The notes under the pieces were generated by a model, which was given only the letters and a program-made list of their open reading frames with translations, made no database searches and was not told the origin of the DNA. The translations under genes were made by a program, and so were the position numbers. From contig NZ_JADEXU010000072.1 in assembly GCF_015206895.1 (NCBI RefSeq), forward strand, positions 1 to 37,670: 37,670 nt of DNA. Reading direction: 5' to 3'. This DNA is from Nostoc sp. LEGE 12450. GTDB lineage: Bacteria > Cyanobacteriota > Cyanobacteriia > Cyanobacteriales > Nostocaceae. Below are positions 1 through 8,701 of the stretch, piece after piece. Each line of letters opens with the position of its first letter. Position 1 is the stretch's first letter.

Positions 1-35
1 GCTTTCCCTGCTCCCTCATCCCCCTCATCTCCCCT

Positions 36-311
36 TCAACCTTCAACCTCCCCCTGGTCATCCTGAAACGGATCTTCACCAATTCGCAGTTCTTTCTTTG
101 AGTGTTTCAACTGTTTCCATAGATCCCTTATTTGTTTGTAAGCTTCACCTGGAGGCAGCTTTCCACCTGTTTCTAAGTTGCAAATGTAGCTTACGCGTTG
201 TGCAAATTCCTGTAGATTCGCATTAAAAACCAGATTTTCTGGCTTTACCTGACCGTAATAGCGACCACGAGGGTAAAGAAAATCATCCTTATTCAATATT
301 TTGTTCTCCAT
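36..311 (-). CDS. small conserved cyanobacterial protein (DUF7219-like)
   Basis: This 91-residue protein has no signal peptide or membrane segment. It contains the run DFLYPRGRYYGQ, then FNANLQEFAQRVSYICNLE, then a Lys-rich helix (LWKQLKHSKKEL). I recall this pattern from a small cyanobacterial family of unknown function (DUF7219); that is memory, not a search. The ATG start is supported by an AAGGTG-like ribosome site about 8 nt upstream on the minus strand. The last residues (GEVEG) are encoded by a short C/T-rich tandem-repeat tract that continues to the left edge of the window, so the C-terminus may have been set by repeat growth. No function is known, and no neighbour suggests one. Confidence 0.75.
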   Translation of the reverse strand: MENKILNKDDFLYPRGRYYGQVKPENLVFNANLQEFAQRVSYICNLETGGKLPPGEAYKQIRDLWKQLKHSKKELRIGEDPFQDDQGEVEG

Positions 312-1004
312 TTATTAATTCACCTTCTATTCGAATGTCTGAAGCAAAATCCTAGCTACCTTAATCTTTACTTTCGTCAGACTGCGGAAAAGCAAATCAT
401 CCACTCTTTTTCCAATTGGTTATGCAGGAATTAGGTGATTGAGATAGTAGATTGAGATTTTGAGACTAGAGGATAAAGCTTGAAATACTTTTTCTTGTTG
501 TAAATGTTACAGAAAAAATGTCTGCTAAAGTAACTAGAGAGAATATTTTATTTTCCTCCCGATCATCAATTTATCTCAATCTTAATTTATGAAGTTCAAA
601 TTGTAATTAACTTCAGTCCAAACCCTGAATTAAAAACTCTTAAGAAATACAAGTATATCTTACCAAATAATTTTGGCAAAAATAGTTACCTTTGAAACAG
701 TAATACTACTTAGTTGAACATACTATAAACCAGAGTCACTTGTCCTCTATTAAAAGTTAGAGATTCAGTTGCTAAATATTAACAACTGACTAATGGAGGG
801 CATTGAGTATTGAAAAGAGGCAGAGGGATGGGTTGCTGCTCTTACTGAGGGGAAAATTTTTCTCCCTCATACTTTTCTGCTAAATTCTCCACGTCCTTGC
901 ATCCTCTTCAAAATCACCGATGGCTAATAGTTAATAACTAAAGATAAAATGGTTAAGCCCGAAAGGACAAAAATCGTCCATCGCCTAGAACTTTAACTGC
1001 CACC
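312..1004. other. gene-free stretch upstream of purC
   Basis: About 690 bases of AT-rich sequence between two divergent genes, with no ORF, RNA gene or strong promoter that I can defend. An imperfect hairpin (GAGGGG / CTCCCTC around an A/T loop) lies at 847-868. The last 60 bases before purC presumably hold its promoter, but no clear -35/-10 pair is visible. Confidence 0.5.
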
Positions 1005-1742
1005 ATGTCTGTGAATTCCAAGTTATACGAAGGCAAAGCAAAAATTCTCTATACAACGGACGATCCGGAAGTCTTGTTGGCTGATTTTAAAGACGATGCC
1101 ACGGCGTTTAACGCCCAAAAACGTGGCAGTATCCAAGGAAAGGGAAAAATAAATTGTAGCATTTCCAGCCAGCTTTTTAAACAGTTAGAGGCTTATGGTA
1201 TAAAGACTCACTTTATAGACAGCCCTACCCCGAATCAGATGCTGGTGAAGGCAGTAAAAATTTTACCCTTAGAAGTAGTTATCAGAAATATTGCAGCGGG
1301 CAGTCTGTGTCAACAAACAGGCTTGCCAGTGGGTACAATTCTGAAGCAGCCTTTGGTTGAGTTTTATTACAAAAACGATCAGTTAGGAGATCCTTTGCTT
1401 ACACGCGATCGCCTTTACCTGCTAGAACTAGCTACTGCGGAACAAGTAGATGCAATTACACATCTAGCATTGCAAATCAATGAATTTCTCAATAAATTTT
1501 GGCAGCAATGCGGGATTACCCTAGTAGACTTCAAGCTAGAGTTTGGTTTGGACTCACAACAACAGTTGCTCTTGGCAGACGAAATTAGCCCCGACACCTG
1601 CCGTTTGTGGGATACCACAGAAGAAGACTCAAACCGCCGGGTAATGGACAAAGACCGCTTTCGCCGAGACTTAGGAAATGTAGAGGATGCTTACCAGGAG
1701 GTTTTACAAAGAGTGCTAAAAGCAGTAGAAACTACAACTTAA
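1005..1742 (+). CDS. purC: phosphoribosylaminoimidazole-succinocarboxamide synthase (SAICAR synthetase)
   Basis: PurC catalyses the ATP-dependent ligation of aspartate to CAIR, giving SAICAR, in de novo purine synthesis in the cytosol. The 245-residue length is normal for the short bacterial form. Visible family marks are the N-terminal KLYEGKAK, the KGKIN segment, the signature around LEVVIRNIAAGS, and LVDFKLEFGL followed by DEISPDTCRLWD in the ATP/substrate site. The ATG start places KLYEGKAK at residue 6, as in relatives. It stands alone, with no other pur gene adjacent, as is common in cyanobacteria. It is followed by a tandem-repeat tract and then the outer-membrane gene in the same direction. 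The identification is secure. Confidence 0.97.
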   Translation: MSVNSKLYEGKAKILYTTDDPEVLLADFKDDATAFNAQKRGSIQGKGKINCSISSQLFKQLEAYGIKTHFIDSPTPNQMLVKAVKILPLEVVIRNIAAGSLCQQTGLPVGTILKQPLVEFYYKNDQLGDPLLTRDRLYLLELATAEQVDAITHLALQINEFLNKFWQQCGITLVDFKLEFGLDSQQQLLLADEISPDTCRLWDTTEEDSNRRVMDKDRFRRDLGNVEDAYQEVLQRVLKAVETTT

Positions 1743-1782
1743 ACAGGTAAAAACCAAAAGGTCAGAAGGAATTATATTTTAC

Positions 1783-1803
1783 TTTTGCCTTTTGCCTTTT
1801 GCC
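1783..1803. repeat. short tandem heptamer repeat (TTTTGCC x3)
   Basis: Three perfect tandem copies of TTTTGCC lie between purC and the Omp85 gene. Heptameric short tandem repeats of this kind are characteristic of Nostoc and Anabaena intergenic regions. Confidence 0.85.
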
Positions 1804-1918
1804 TTGTAAAGTAAAAAAGCAAAAGAAAAAAATTATATTTTGAATTTTACCTTTGGCATAAGGGCATTATTGCCTTGTGATGGTGTGTGTGTGGTCGTGA
1901 AGAGGAATCATAAGTAAA

Positions 1919-4471
1919 ATGCGTTTATCTCCCGTATTGCTGGCAGCAATAGCAATTACAGTCCCTTTGGGCGGCTCATTGAGTGCAAAAGCAGAAACCG
2001 CCAAAAGTTCAAAACAGACAACAGAAGTTTTGACACTAGAACCAAATCAGCAGCCAGAAAAGGATACTAGTCAGCTTGACTCTAGTAAAAATCTAAAATC
2101 TCGATCTAATCTCACAGGGATTATAGAGGAACAGAAATCTCGTATTGTCGCAGTTTACCCTGCTAATCCAGCAGCACAGCCTGCGGTGGTCACTGAGCGC
2201 AGCCGAAGTGCGGGCTACGCTTACGCGACACCAGGGGTAATAGTACCAACCTCTACAACGCCAAAAACTGCACAACAAACCCCTCAAATCAATCCCAGTC
2301 CAACTCAACAGCCCTCTCCAGCCCCGGACATTCCACCGCCAGAAATTCAACAACCAACGCCTTCCCAAACTCCTGAGACAACTCCAGTCCCAGAGAACGT
2401 CAATCCACCGACAACAGAACCTTTATTACCTACAACTCCAGAACCATCTACCGCTCCAGACGTTCCATTTCCAGATGGTCAACAACGAACACCTGCTCCA
2501 AGGCCAGGTGCTACACCCAGTCCGCAGAATGTTAATCCGCCGACAACTCCAGAAAGTACCCAACCCAACACAGCCCCGGATGCCAATGACCCCCGCGTAC
2601 TGGTGTCGGAAGTACTCATTAGATCCCAGTCTGGGCAACTATCACCAGAACTGGAAGAACAAGTTTACAGGGTAATTCGTACCCAACCAGGACGAACAAC
2701 AACTCGCAGCCAACTGCAAGAAGATATTAACGCCATCTTTGGTACTGGCTTCTTCTCCAACGTCCAAGCATCGCCAGAAGATACCCCCTTGGGAGTGCGG
2801 GTGAGCTTTGTTGTACAGCCTAACCCCGTCCTGAGCAAAGTAGAAGTGCAAGCTAATCCTGGCACTGGTGTTCCCTCTGTACTCCCACCTACTACTGTGG
2901 ATGAAGTATTTAAGGAGCAGTATGGCAAAATCCTCAACTTGCGTGACTTGCAAGAAGGCATCAAGCAGTTAAACAAGCGGTATCAAGACCAAGGTTATGT
3001 GCTAGCCAACGTCATTGGAGCGCCCCAAGTCGCTGAAAACGGAGTTGTTACCTTACAAGTAGCAGAAGGTGTAGTAGAGAATATTAGAGTCCGGTTCCGC
3101 AATAAAGATGGTCAAGAGACAGACGAGAAGGGACAACCAATTCGCGGACGGACACAAGACTACATCATTACCCGAGAATTGGAGTTGAAGCCAGGGCAAA
3201 CATTCAACCGCAACACGGTGCAAAAAGACCTACAGCGCGTGTATGGACTAGGGCTATTTGAAGATGTGAATGTCTCCCTAGACCCTGGTACTGACCCCAG
3301 CAAGGTGGATGTAGTCGTGAATGTAGCGGAACGCAGTAGTGGTTCTATTGCGGCTGGGGCAGGGATTAGTTCTGCTAGCGGACTTTTTGGAACAGTTAGC
3401 TATCAACAACAAAACCTGAACGGTAGAAACCAAAAACTGGGCGCAGAAGTGCAGGTGGGAGAACGAGAACTGTTATTTGACGTGCGATATACAGACCCTT
3501 GGATTGCGGGAGATCCTTACCGGACTTCCTACACAACCAATCTTTTTCGCCGCAGTTCCATTTCATTGATTTTTGATGGCAAAGATGAAGATATTAGGAC
3601 TTTTGACCCAAATAATCCCAGTAATACAGATACTCAGGATCGCCCCCGCATTCTCCGTCTAGGTGGCGGTGTCACCTTTACCCGTCCTCTTTCCAGCAAT
3701 CCTTACAAAACTTCTGTTTGGACTGCCTCAGCAGGTTTACAGTATCAACGAGTTTCCGCCCGTGATGCCGATGGCAATCTCAGAAAAACAGGAGCGGTAT
3801 TCAATGATAATGGAGTTCCGCTCGACGAGAATGGAAACCCCACCGCCACTGGTCAACCACTAGAAATTCCACTTACCTTGTCTCCGGGAGGTGAAGACGA
3901 TTTACTACTGCTGCAACTAGGGGCACAGCGCGATCTCCGTAATAACCCATTGCAACCCACTAGCGGTTCTTATCTTCGCTTCGGGGTTGATCAGTCGGTT
4001 CCCATCGGACTAGGAAACATTCTCCTAACCAGATTGCGGGGTAGCTACAGCCAATATTTACCCATTAAGCTGATTAACCTTACCAAGGGGGCACAAACTT
4101 TAGCATTTAACCTGCAAGCAGGAACGATCCTTGGTGATTTGCCTCCCTACGAAGCCTTTACTCTTGGGGGTAGCAACTCCGTTCGGGGTTACGAAGAAGG
4201 AGCATTAGGTAGTGGACGCTCTTACGTGCAAGCATCAGTTGAATATCGGTTCCCAGTTTTTTCAGTAGTCAGTGGCGCACTATTTTTTGATCTCGGCAGC
4301 GATTTAGGAACTAGCAGCAGGGCGGCTGAAGTATTGAACAAAAATGGTAGTGGCTACGGTTATGGTCTTGGCGTTCGCGTCCAGTCTCCACTGGGGCCAA
4401 TTCGTATTGACTACGGTATCAACGATGACGGAGATAGTCGGATTAATTTCGGTATTGGTGAAAGGTTTTAG
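1919..4471 (+). CDS. bamA: Omp85/BamA-family outer membrane protein assembly factor
   Basis: This protein inserts beta-barrel proteins into the outer membrane. It is 850 residues. An N-terminal signal peptide (MRLSPVLLAAIAITVPLGGS, cut near AKA) is followed by a Pro/Thr/Gln-rich linker to about residue 225. Three POTRA-like units follow (roughly 227-303, 304-384 and 385-475); three is the usual cyanobacterial number. The C-terminal half is a 16-strand-type barrel containing the VRGY lid-lock motif near residue 755 and ending in Phe. It is directly upstream of lpxC-fabZ-lpxA-lpxB, so protein and lipid A assembly of the outer membrane are encoded together. Residues about 90-103 (TERSRSAGYAYA) are encoded by a dispersed repeat, which the flexible linker tolerates. 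A TPS-type FhaC/TpsB transporter is less likely, given three POTRAs and this context. Confidence 0.93.
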   Translation: MRLSPVLLAAIAITVPLGGSLSAKAETAKSSKQTTEVLTLEPNQQPEKDTSQLDSSKNLKSRSNLTGIIEEQKSRIVAVYPANPAAQPAVVTERSRSAGYAYATPGVIVPTSTTPKTAQQTPQINPSPTQQPSPAPDIPPPEIQQPTPSQTPETTPVPENVNPPTTEPLLPTTPEPSTAPDVPFPDGQQRTPAPRPGATPSPQNVNPPTTPESTQPNTAPDANDPRVLVSEVLIRSQSGQLSPELEEQVYRVIRTQPGRTTTRSQLQEDINAIFGTGFFSNVQASPEDTPLGVRVSFVVQPNPVLSKVEVQANPGTGVPSVLPPTTVDEVFKEQYGKILNLRDLQEGIKQLNKRYQDQGYVLANVIGAPQVAENGVVTLQVAEGVVENIRVRFRNKDGQETDEKGQPIRGRTQDYIITRELELKPGQTFNRNTVQKDLQRVYGLGLFEDVNVSLDPGTDPSKVDVVVNVAERSSGSIAAGAGISSASGLFGTVSYQQQNLNGRNQKLGAEVQVGERELLFDVRYTDPWIAGDPYRTSYTTNLFRRSSISLIFDGKDEDIRTFDPNNPSNTDTQDRPRILRLGGGVTFTRPLSSNPYKTSVWTASAGLQYQRVSARDADGNLRKTGAVFNDNGVPLDENGNPTATGQPLEIPLTLSPGGEDDLLLLQLGAQRDLRNNPLQPTSGSYLRFGVDQSVPIGLGNILLTRLRGSYSQYLPIKLINLTKGAQTLAFNLQAGTILGDLPPYEAFTLGGSNSVRGYEEGALGSGRSYVQASVEYRFPVFSVVSGALFFDLGSDLGTSSRAAEVLNKNGSGYGYGLGVRVQSPLGPIRIDYGINDDGDSRINFGIGERF
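2188..2227 (+). repeat. dispersed small repeat inserted in frame in bamA
   Basis: The GC-rich stretch beginning GGTCACTGAGCGCAGCCGAA and ending GCTACGCTTACGCG is unlike the surrounding Pro/Gln codons. I recognise it as a repeat common in Nostoc genomes. It is read through as TERSRSAGYAYA within the disordered linker and leaves the frame open. Confidence 0.6.
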
Positions 4472-4472
4472 T

Positions 4473-4504
4473 TTGTCATTAGTCGGTTGTCATTAGTCAT
4501 TAGT
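4473..4504. repeat. GTCATTAGT short tandem repeats
   Basis: Three interrupted copies of GTCATTAGT lie just after the bamA stop codon, typical of Nostoc intergenic short repeats. The rest of the 190-base gap to lpxC shows nothing I can name. Confidence 0.7.
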
Positions 4505-4661
4505 GAATCACAAAGGACAAATGACAATTAGCTTGCTAATTTTTACATTTACCTCAATACTGTTCCGATAAAGGGATTAATGACTTTTTTAGGGGAATAT
4601 CAGGGACTTTACCAAAACAGACGATGAACAATACTAAACAAAATATATTGACTTTTCGGCT

Positions 4662-5510
4662 ATGCAACAGCACACTCTAGCAGCCGAAATCATCCAAGTA
4701 GGGGTGGGATTGCATAGCGGTGTGAATACCCAGGTGCGTATACTACCAGTGGAAACGGGAAGTGGACGCTACTTTGTGCGAGTGGATTTGCCGGATTTGC
4801 CGATTATTCCAGCCCAAGTTGCGGCAGTTAGTCACACTGTTCTCTCAACTCAGTTGGGGAAGGGTGAGGTATATGTTCGCACGGTAGAACATTTGTTGGC
4901 AGCACTTTCGGGTATGGGTGTGGATAATGCCCGGATTGAAATTGATGGGCCAGAAGTCCCGCTTTTGGATGGTTCAGCAAGTGTGTGGGTAGCCAACATT
5001 GCCCAAGTTGGCCTAGTATCACAACCCGTTAACAACCAAGTTCCTTTGACTGTTACAGAACCAATATGGGTCTATCAAGGGGATGCCTTTGTATGTGCCC
5101 TCCCAGCACCAGAAACTCGTTTTAGTTACGGTATTGAATTTGACCTGCCTGCCATTGGTAATCAATGGTATAGTTGGTCACTAACCACTGAACTAGAAAA
5201 AGCTTCTGCTAGCTTTGCTGCCGAAATTGCTCCTGCCCGTACTTTTGGGTTACTGCATCAAATTGAACACTTACAAAAAACTGGGTTAATTAAAGGTGGT
5301 AGTTTGGATAATGCACTTGTTTGCGGCCCAGAAGGGTGGCTAAATCCCCCGTTGAGATTTGCAAATGAACCAGTCCGTCATAAAATTTTGGATTTAGTCG
5401 GAGATTTGAGTTTACTAGGGGCTTTTCCTCGGGCTCATTTCTTAGCGTATAAAGCCAGCCATAATTTACACATTCAACTGGCTCAGAAAATTTTAGATTT
5501 TGGATTTTAG
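4662..5510 (+). CDS. lpxC: UDP-3-O-acyl-N-acetylglucosamine deacetylase
   Basis: LpxC is the zinc enzyme that deacetylates UDP-3-O-acyl-GlcNAc, the committed step of lipid A synthesis. The 282 residues are slightly shorter than the ~305 of E. coli. Visible hallmarks are GVGLHSG at the N-terminus, the zinc-binding VEHLLAAL near residue 76, the ARTFG and KGGSLDNA substrate loops, and the second zinc set RHKILDLVGDLSLLG near 238 (His and Asp three residues apart with spacing as in known LpxC). A late His lies in HNLHIQLAQ. It begins the lpxC-fabZ-lpxA-lpxB series. The ATG start places GVGLHSG at the usual distance from the N-terminus. Confidence 0.96.
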   Translation: MQQHTLAAEIIQVGVGLHSGVNTQVRILPVETGSGRYFVRVDLPDLPIIPAQVAAVSHTVLSTQLGKGEVYVRTVEHLLAALSGMGVDNARIEIDGPEVPLLDGSASVWVANIAQVGLVSQPVNNQVPLTVTEPIWVYQGDAFVCALPAPETRFSYGIEFDLPAIGNQWYSWSLTTELEKASASFAAEIAPARTFGLLHQIEHLQKTGLIKGGSLDNALVCGPEGWLNPPLRFANEPVRHKILDLVGDLSLLGAFPRAHFLAYKASHNLHIQLAQKILDFGF

Positions 5511-5608
5511 ATTTTGAATTTGCTCTAAAGCTTAAAATCCAGGATTATTAAGGTTTCGATCTGCGCTTGCCTGCTAAACTTTCAGATGAAAAATTAACTA
5601 TAGGGCCA

Positions 5609-6139
5609 ATGTCAATCCTCACTGAAGTGAATACTATCGATCCAACTACACCTACATCTACCGAACTACAGGCTATAAATGAGACTGCGATCGCCTCTGA
5701 AATTAAAACAACTTTCACATCTGAAGAAATTCAAAAATTATTACCCCACCGCTACCCATTTTTACTTGTAGATAAAATAATTGACTACGTTCCAGGTAAA
5801 AAAGCTGTTGGCGTTAAAAATGTTACTATCAACGAAAACTATTTCCAAGGACATTTCCCCGGTCGTCCACTGATGCCAGGGGTGCTAATTGTCGAAGCAA
5901 TGGCACAAGTTGGGGGCATTGTTCTGACTCAAATGTCTCCGGTAGAAGGTGGACTGCTAGTTTTCGCTGGTATCGATAAAGTTCGCTTTCGCCGCCAGGT
6001 TGTACCGGGGGATCAACTAGTCATGACAGTGGAACTGTTATGGGTAAAACAACGTCGTTTCGGTAAGATGCAAGGTCGTGCCGAAGTTGACGGTCAACTT
6101 GCTTGTGAAGGGGAATTAATGTTTTCTTTAGTCAACTAA
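5609..6139 (+). CDS. fabZ: (3R)-hydroxyacyl-ACP dehydratase
   Basis: FabZ removes water from 3-hydroxyacyl-ACP in type II fatty-acid elongation and so competes with LpxA for the same hydroxyacyl-ACP pool, which explains its place between lpxC and lpxA. The hot-dog core starts at EEIQKLLPHRYPFLLVDKI. The catalytic His and Glu lie in GHFPGRPLMPGVLIVEAMAQ. The frame is open back to a TTG at 5567. I prefer the ATG at 5609 (MSILTEVNT), because the extra residues are not FabZ-like and the TTG lacks a good ribosome site. That leaves a Thr/Ser-rich extension of about 50 residues before the core, which is long but, from memory, seen in other cyanobacterial FabZ. Confidence 0.95.
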   Translation: MSILTEVNTIDPTTPTSTELQAINETAIASEIKTTFTSEEIQKLLPHRYPFLLVDKIIDYVPGKKAVGVKNVTINENYFQGHFPGRPLMPGVLIVEAMAQVGGIVLTQMSPVEGGLLVFAGIDKVRFRRQVVPGDQLVMTVELLWVKQRRFGKMQGRAEVDGQLACEGELMFSLVN

Positions 6140-6445
6140 AAGTTTGCTTTCGTGGTGTGGGCATAGCCGTGAAATGCCCTTACTGAATCCTACAAAAGGA
6201 TAACAGTAAAAAAAATCCACAACAGCATCTGATAATTTCTTGATTTTCGACACCCTCTCTACGAGATGCTACTCGAACACACTTAACTTGCTTTGCCCGA
6301 CACTTTCGTTCACTGAAATACTTTACGCTCTACCAGTCGCCTTGATGGGGCGGTATGTTTGTATAAATCTCTTAACCAGATTAACACGCTGCCTTAGAAA
6401 CCCTATCTGGCGCTGACTTATCAAGACAGTTCTGGAGATTCACCC
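6140..6445. other. unusually long fabZ-lpxA spacer
   Basis: This 306-base gap within an otherwise compact lpx cluster has no ORF of note. Small inverted segments around GGGCATAGCC and the AATCCTAC/GGATAAC region may be decayed dispersed repeats. It could hold a promoter for lpxA, but no consensus is clear. Confidence 0.4.
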
Positions 6446-7264
6446 TTGAAAACGCTAATTCATCCAACTGCTGTAATTCATCCGAAATCGGAACTCCACC
6501 ATACAGTGCAAGTCGGTGCCTATGCTGTGATTGGAGCGCATGTCAAAGTGGGCCCTGAAACAATAATCGGCGCTCATGCTGTGTTAGAGGGACCTTGTGA
6601 GATTGGGGCGCAAAATCAGATTTTTACAGGTGCAGCCATCGGTATGGAACCCCAGGATCTCAAGTTTGTGGGAGAACCAACTTGGGTCAAAATTGGTGAT
6701 AACAACTTAATTCGTGAATACGTTACCATTAACCGTGCTACTGGTGCTGGTGAAGCAACGGTAATTGGTGATGGTAATTTGCTGATGGCTTATGTCCATG
6801 TGGCTCATAACTGTGTAATTGAAGACCAGGTAGTGATTGCCAACTCTGTAGCGTTGGCGGGTCATGTGCATATAGAGTCACGTGCCAGGCTGAGTGGGGT
6901 TTTAGGTGTCCATCAATTTGTGCGTATTGGTAGACACGCAATGGTGGGAGGTATGGCACGTATTGACCGGGATGTAGCCCCATATATGCTAGTAGAGGGA
7001 AATCCGGCGCGAGTGCGAACCCTCAACCTTGTGGGACTCAAACGGTCTGGTATGGATTCAGCAGATTTGCTTGCGCTCAAAAAAGCCTTCCGCATTCTCT
7101 ACCGTTCTGATTTGTCCTTTAAGGATGCTTTGGAAAAACTGGAACTTTTAGGCGATAGCGAACAATTACAACATCTGCGTCGTTTCCTGCTGCTTTCTCA
7201 GATGCCAGGTAGACGTGGCTTGATTCCCGGTAAAGGGAAAAAAAGCACGAGTGATGAATCGTGA
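6446..7264 (+). CDS. lpxA: UDP-N-acetylglucosamine O-acyltransferase
   Basis: LpxA transfers 3-hydroxyacyl from ACP to UDP-GlcNAc, the first (reversible) step of lipid A synthesis. The 272 residues show left-handed beta-helix hexapeptide repeats (IHPTAVIHP, VQVGAYAVIGAHV, IGDGNLLMAYVHV and others). The catalytic His is in YVHVAHNC. The GNPAR motif and a C-terminal helical domain of about 75 residues follow. The start is a TTG, not an ATG: it is preceded by GGAG with an 8-nt spacing and gives the standard MKTLIHPTA N-terminus. Weak initiation would keep levels low. lpxB follows 138 bases later, with a palindromic repeat between them. Confidence 0.95.
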   Translation: MKTLIHPTAVIHPKSELHHTVQVGAYAVIGAHVKVGPETIIGAHAVLEGPCEIGAQNQIFTGAAIGMEPQDLKFVGEPTWVKIGDNNLIREYVTINRATGAGEATVIGDGNLLMAYVHVAHNCVIEDQVVIANSVALAGHVHIESRARLSGVLGVHQFVRIGRHAMVGGMARIDRDVAPYMLVEGNPARVRTLNLVGLKRSGMDSADLLALKKAFRILYRSDLSFKDALEKLELLGDSEQLQHLRRFLLLSQMPGRRGLIPGKGKKSTSDES

Positions 7265-7275
7265 ATTATGAGTTA

Positions 7276-7303
7276 GTAGAGACGCGATTAATCGCGTCTC
7301 TAC
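7276..7303. repeat. perfect 28-bp palindrome (GTAGAGACGCGATT family)
   Basis: GTAGAGACGCGATT is followed immediately by its exact reverse complement, in the lpxA-lpxB gap. Related hairpins lie at 23681-23710 and 32376-32407. This is a dispersed hairpin family, possibly a non-autonomous mobile repeat; there is no T-run after it, so it is not a classic terminator. Confidence 0.85.
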
Positions 7304-7402
7304 AGGAGTTATGAATTGATGAATTAAATTTTTAACTCCGCATTCCTAAGTATTCACTACTAACTATTCATTCCTAAGTTTTTACTAATTACCAATTATC
7401 AA

Positions 7403-8569
7403 ATGCGGATTTTTATCAGCACTGGGGAAGTATCTGGCGATTTACAAGGATCGCTGCTCATTACAGCGCTGAAGCGTCAAGCTATGGCGATTGGGTTGAA
7501 ATTAGAGATTGTGGCGCTGGGTGGCGAAAAAATGGTGGAGGCTGGGGCAATTCTGCTGGGCAATACTAGTAGTATTGGCTCAATGGGTATTCTAGAAGGG
7601 TTGCCTTATATTCTACCTACTCTCCAGGTACAACGTCAGGCGATCGCTTCTCTAAAACAAAATCCACCAGATTTAGTAGTGCTGATCGATTATATGACTC
7701 CCAATCTGGAAATTGGGACTTATATGAAACGGCAGTTACCAGATGTGCCTGTGGTGTATTACATTGCTCCCCAAGAATGGGCTTGGTCATTAAGTTTACG
7801 TAGAACTAACCGGATTGTTGGTTTTACAGATAAGCTGTTGGCAATTTTCCCACAAGAAGCCCGTTTTTTTCATGAGCAAGGGGCAAAAGTTACTTGGGTA
7901 GGGCATCCTTTGATTGACCGAATGCAAGACGCTCCCAGTCGCCAAGCAGCGCGTGCAACACTGGGGATTGCGCCAGAACAAATTGCGATCGCACTTCTCC
8001 CCGCCTCACGCCGCCAAGAATTAAAATATCTTTTACCAGTAATTTTTCAAGCCGCCCAAACTATTCAAGCTAAATTACCTGAAGTTCATTTCTGGATTCC
8101 CCTTTCTTTGGAAGTCTATAGACAGCCAATTGAAGAGGCTATTGAGCGTTACGGTTTGCGGGCGACAGTTCTATCAGGTCAACAAATGGAAGTTTTTGCT
8201 GCGGCTGATTTAGCCATTAGTAAATCTGGTACTGTCAATTTAGAACTTGCTCTGTTAAATGTGCCCCAAGTTGTAGTTTACCGCCTCAGTCGCCTGACTG
8301 CTTGGATAGCTCGTAAAATCCTCAAAGGTTCTATCGCTTTTGCATCGCCACCCAACTTAGTTGTGATGAAGCCGATTGTGCCAGAATTTTTACAAGAGCA
8401 AGCCACAGCAGAGAATATTATCCAAGCCGCGATGGAACTACTACTCAATCCCAGTCGCAGAGAGCAAACTTTGCTAGATTATGAAGAAATGCGGCAAAGT
8501 TTAGGAGAAGTTGGAGTGTGCGATCGCGTTGCTCAAGAAATTTTGCAAATGCGACTAAATAATTCGTAA
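7403..8569 (+). CDS. lpxB: lipid-A-disaccharide synthase
   Basis: LpxB is a peripheral membrane GT19 glycosyltransferase that joins UDP-2,3-diacylglucosamine and lipid X into the lipid A disaccharide. Its 388 residues fit the family. Visible marks are the N-terminal FISTGEVSGDLQGS (family GE(A/V)SGD), GGEKM, the VVYYIAPQEWAWS segment, GHPLID, LLPASRRQE, and the donor-site AISKSGTVNLELAL. It closes the lpx cluster. No lpxH, lpxI or lpxK is in view. Many cyanobacteria make a simplified lipid A, so their absence nearby is not informative. Confidence 0.96.
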   Translation: MRIFISTGEVSGDLQGSLLITALKRQAMAIGLKLEIVALGGEKMVEAGAILLGNTSSIGSMGILEGLPYILPTLQVQRQAIASLKQNPPDLVVLIDYMTPNLEIGTYMKRQLPDVPVVYYIAPQEWAWSLSLRRTNRIVGFTDKLLAIFPQEARFFHEQGAKVTWVGHPLIDRMQDAPSRQAARATLGIAPEQIAIALLPASRRQELKYLLPVIFQAAQTIQAKLPEVHFWIPLSLEVYRQPIEEAIERYGLRATVLSGQQMEVFAAADLAISKSGTVNLELALLNVPQVVVYRLSRLTAWIARKILKGSIAFASPPNLVVMKPIVPEFLQEQATAENIIQAAMELLLNPSRREQTLLDYEEMRQSLGEVGVCDRVAQEILQMRLNNS

Positions 8570-8689
8570 TTCGTAATTAAAAATAGAGAATCAATCAGTC
8601 TATTTATGAATAAAATAAGTGTGAAGCACCTGTTTTTGCCAGAAGCCGCATTTATCATAGGGTAATTACGAATTATAAATTACGAATTA
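8561..8689. repeat. AATTCGTAATT inverted repeat pair after lpxB
   Basis: 8561-8580 (AATTCGTAATTCGTAATTAA) and 8663-8689 (TAATTACGAATT...TACGAATTA) are inverted copies around 80 bases of unrelated sequence, so the transcript could form a long hairpin. Tandem AATTCGT heptamers are a known Nostoc intergenic theme. The left arm overlaps the lpxB stop codon region. Confidence 0.7.
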
Positions 8690-8701
8690 GATTGGGGTGT
8701 C

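Noticed and set aside
847..868. Hairpin upstream of purC as a terminator or riboswitch
   Set aside because: The stem is interrupted, there is no T-run, and no purine riboswitch core could be recognised.
2093..2976. Several ORFs opposite or offset to bamA
   Set aside because: They are shadows of the Pro/Thr-rich linker and POTRA coding sequence, with no ribosome sites and unnatural composition (runs of Trp, Arg and Cys).
5567..5608. TTG start giving a 190-residue FabZ
   Set aside because: No good ribosome site and the extra 14 residues are not family-like; the ATG at 5609 was preferred.
8561..8689. Inverted repeats after lpxB as a MITE with target duplication
   Set aside because: The arms are simple AATTCGT tandem heptamers and no flanking duplication is visible.
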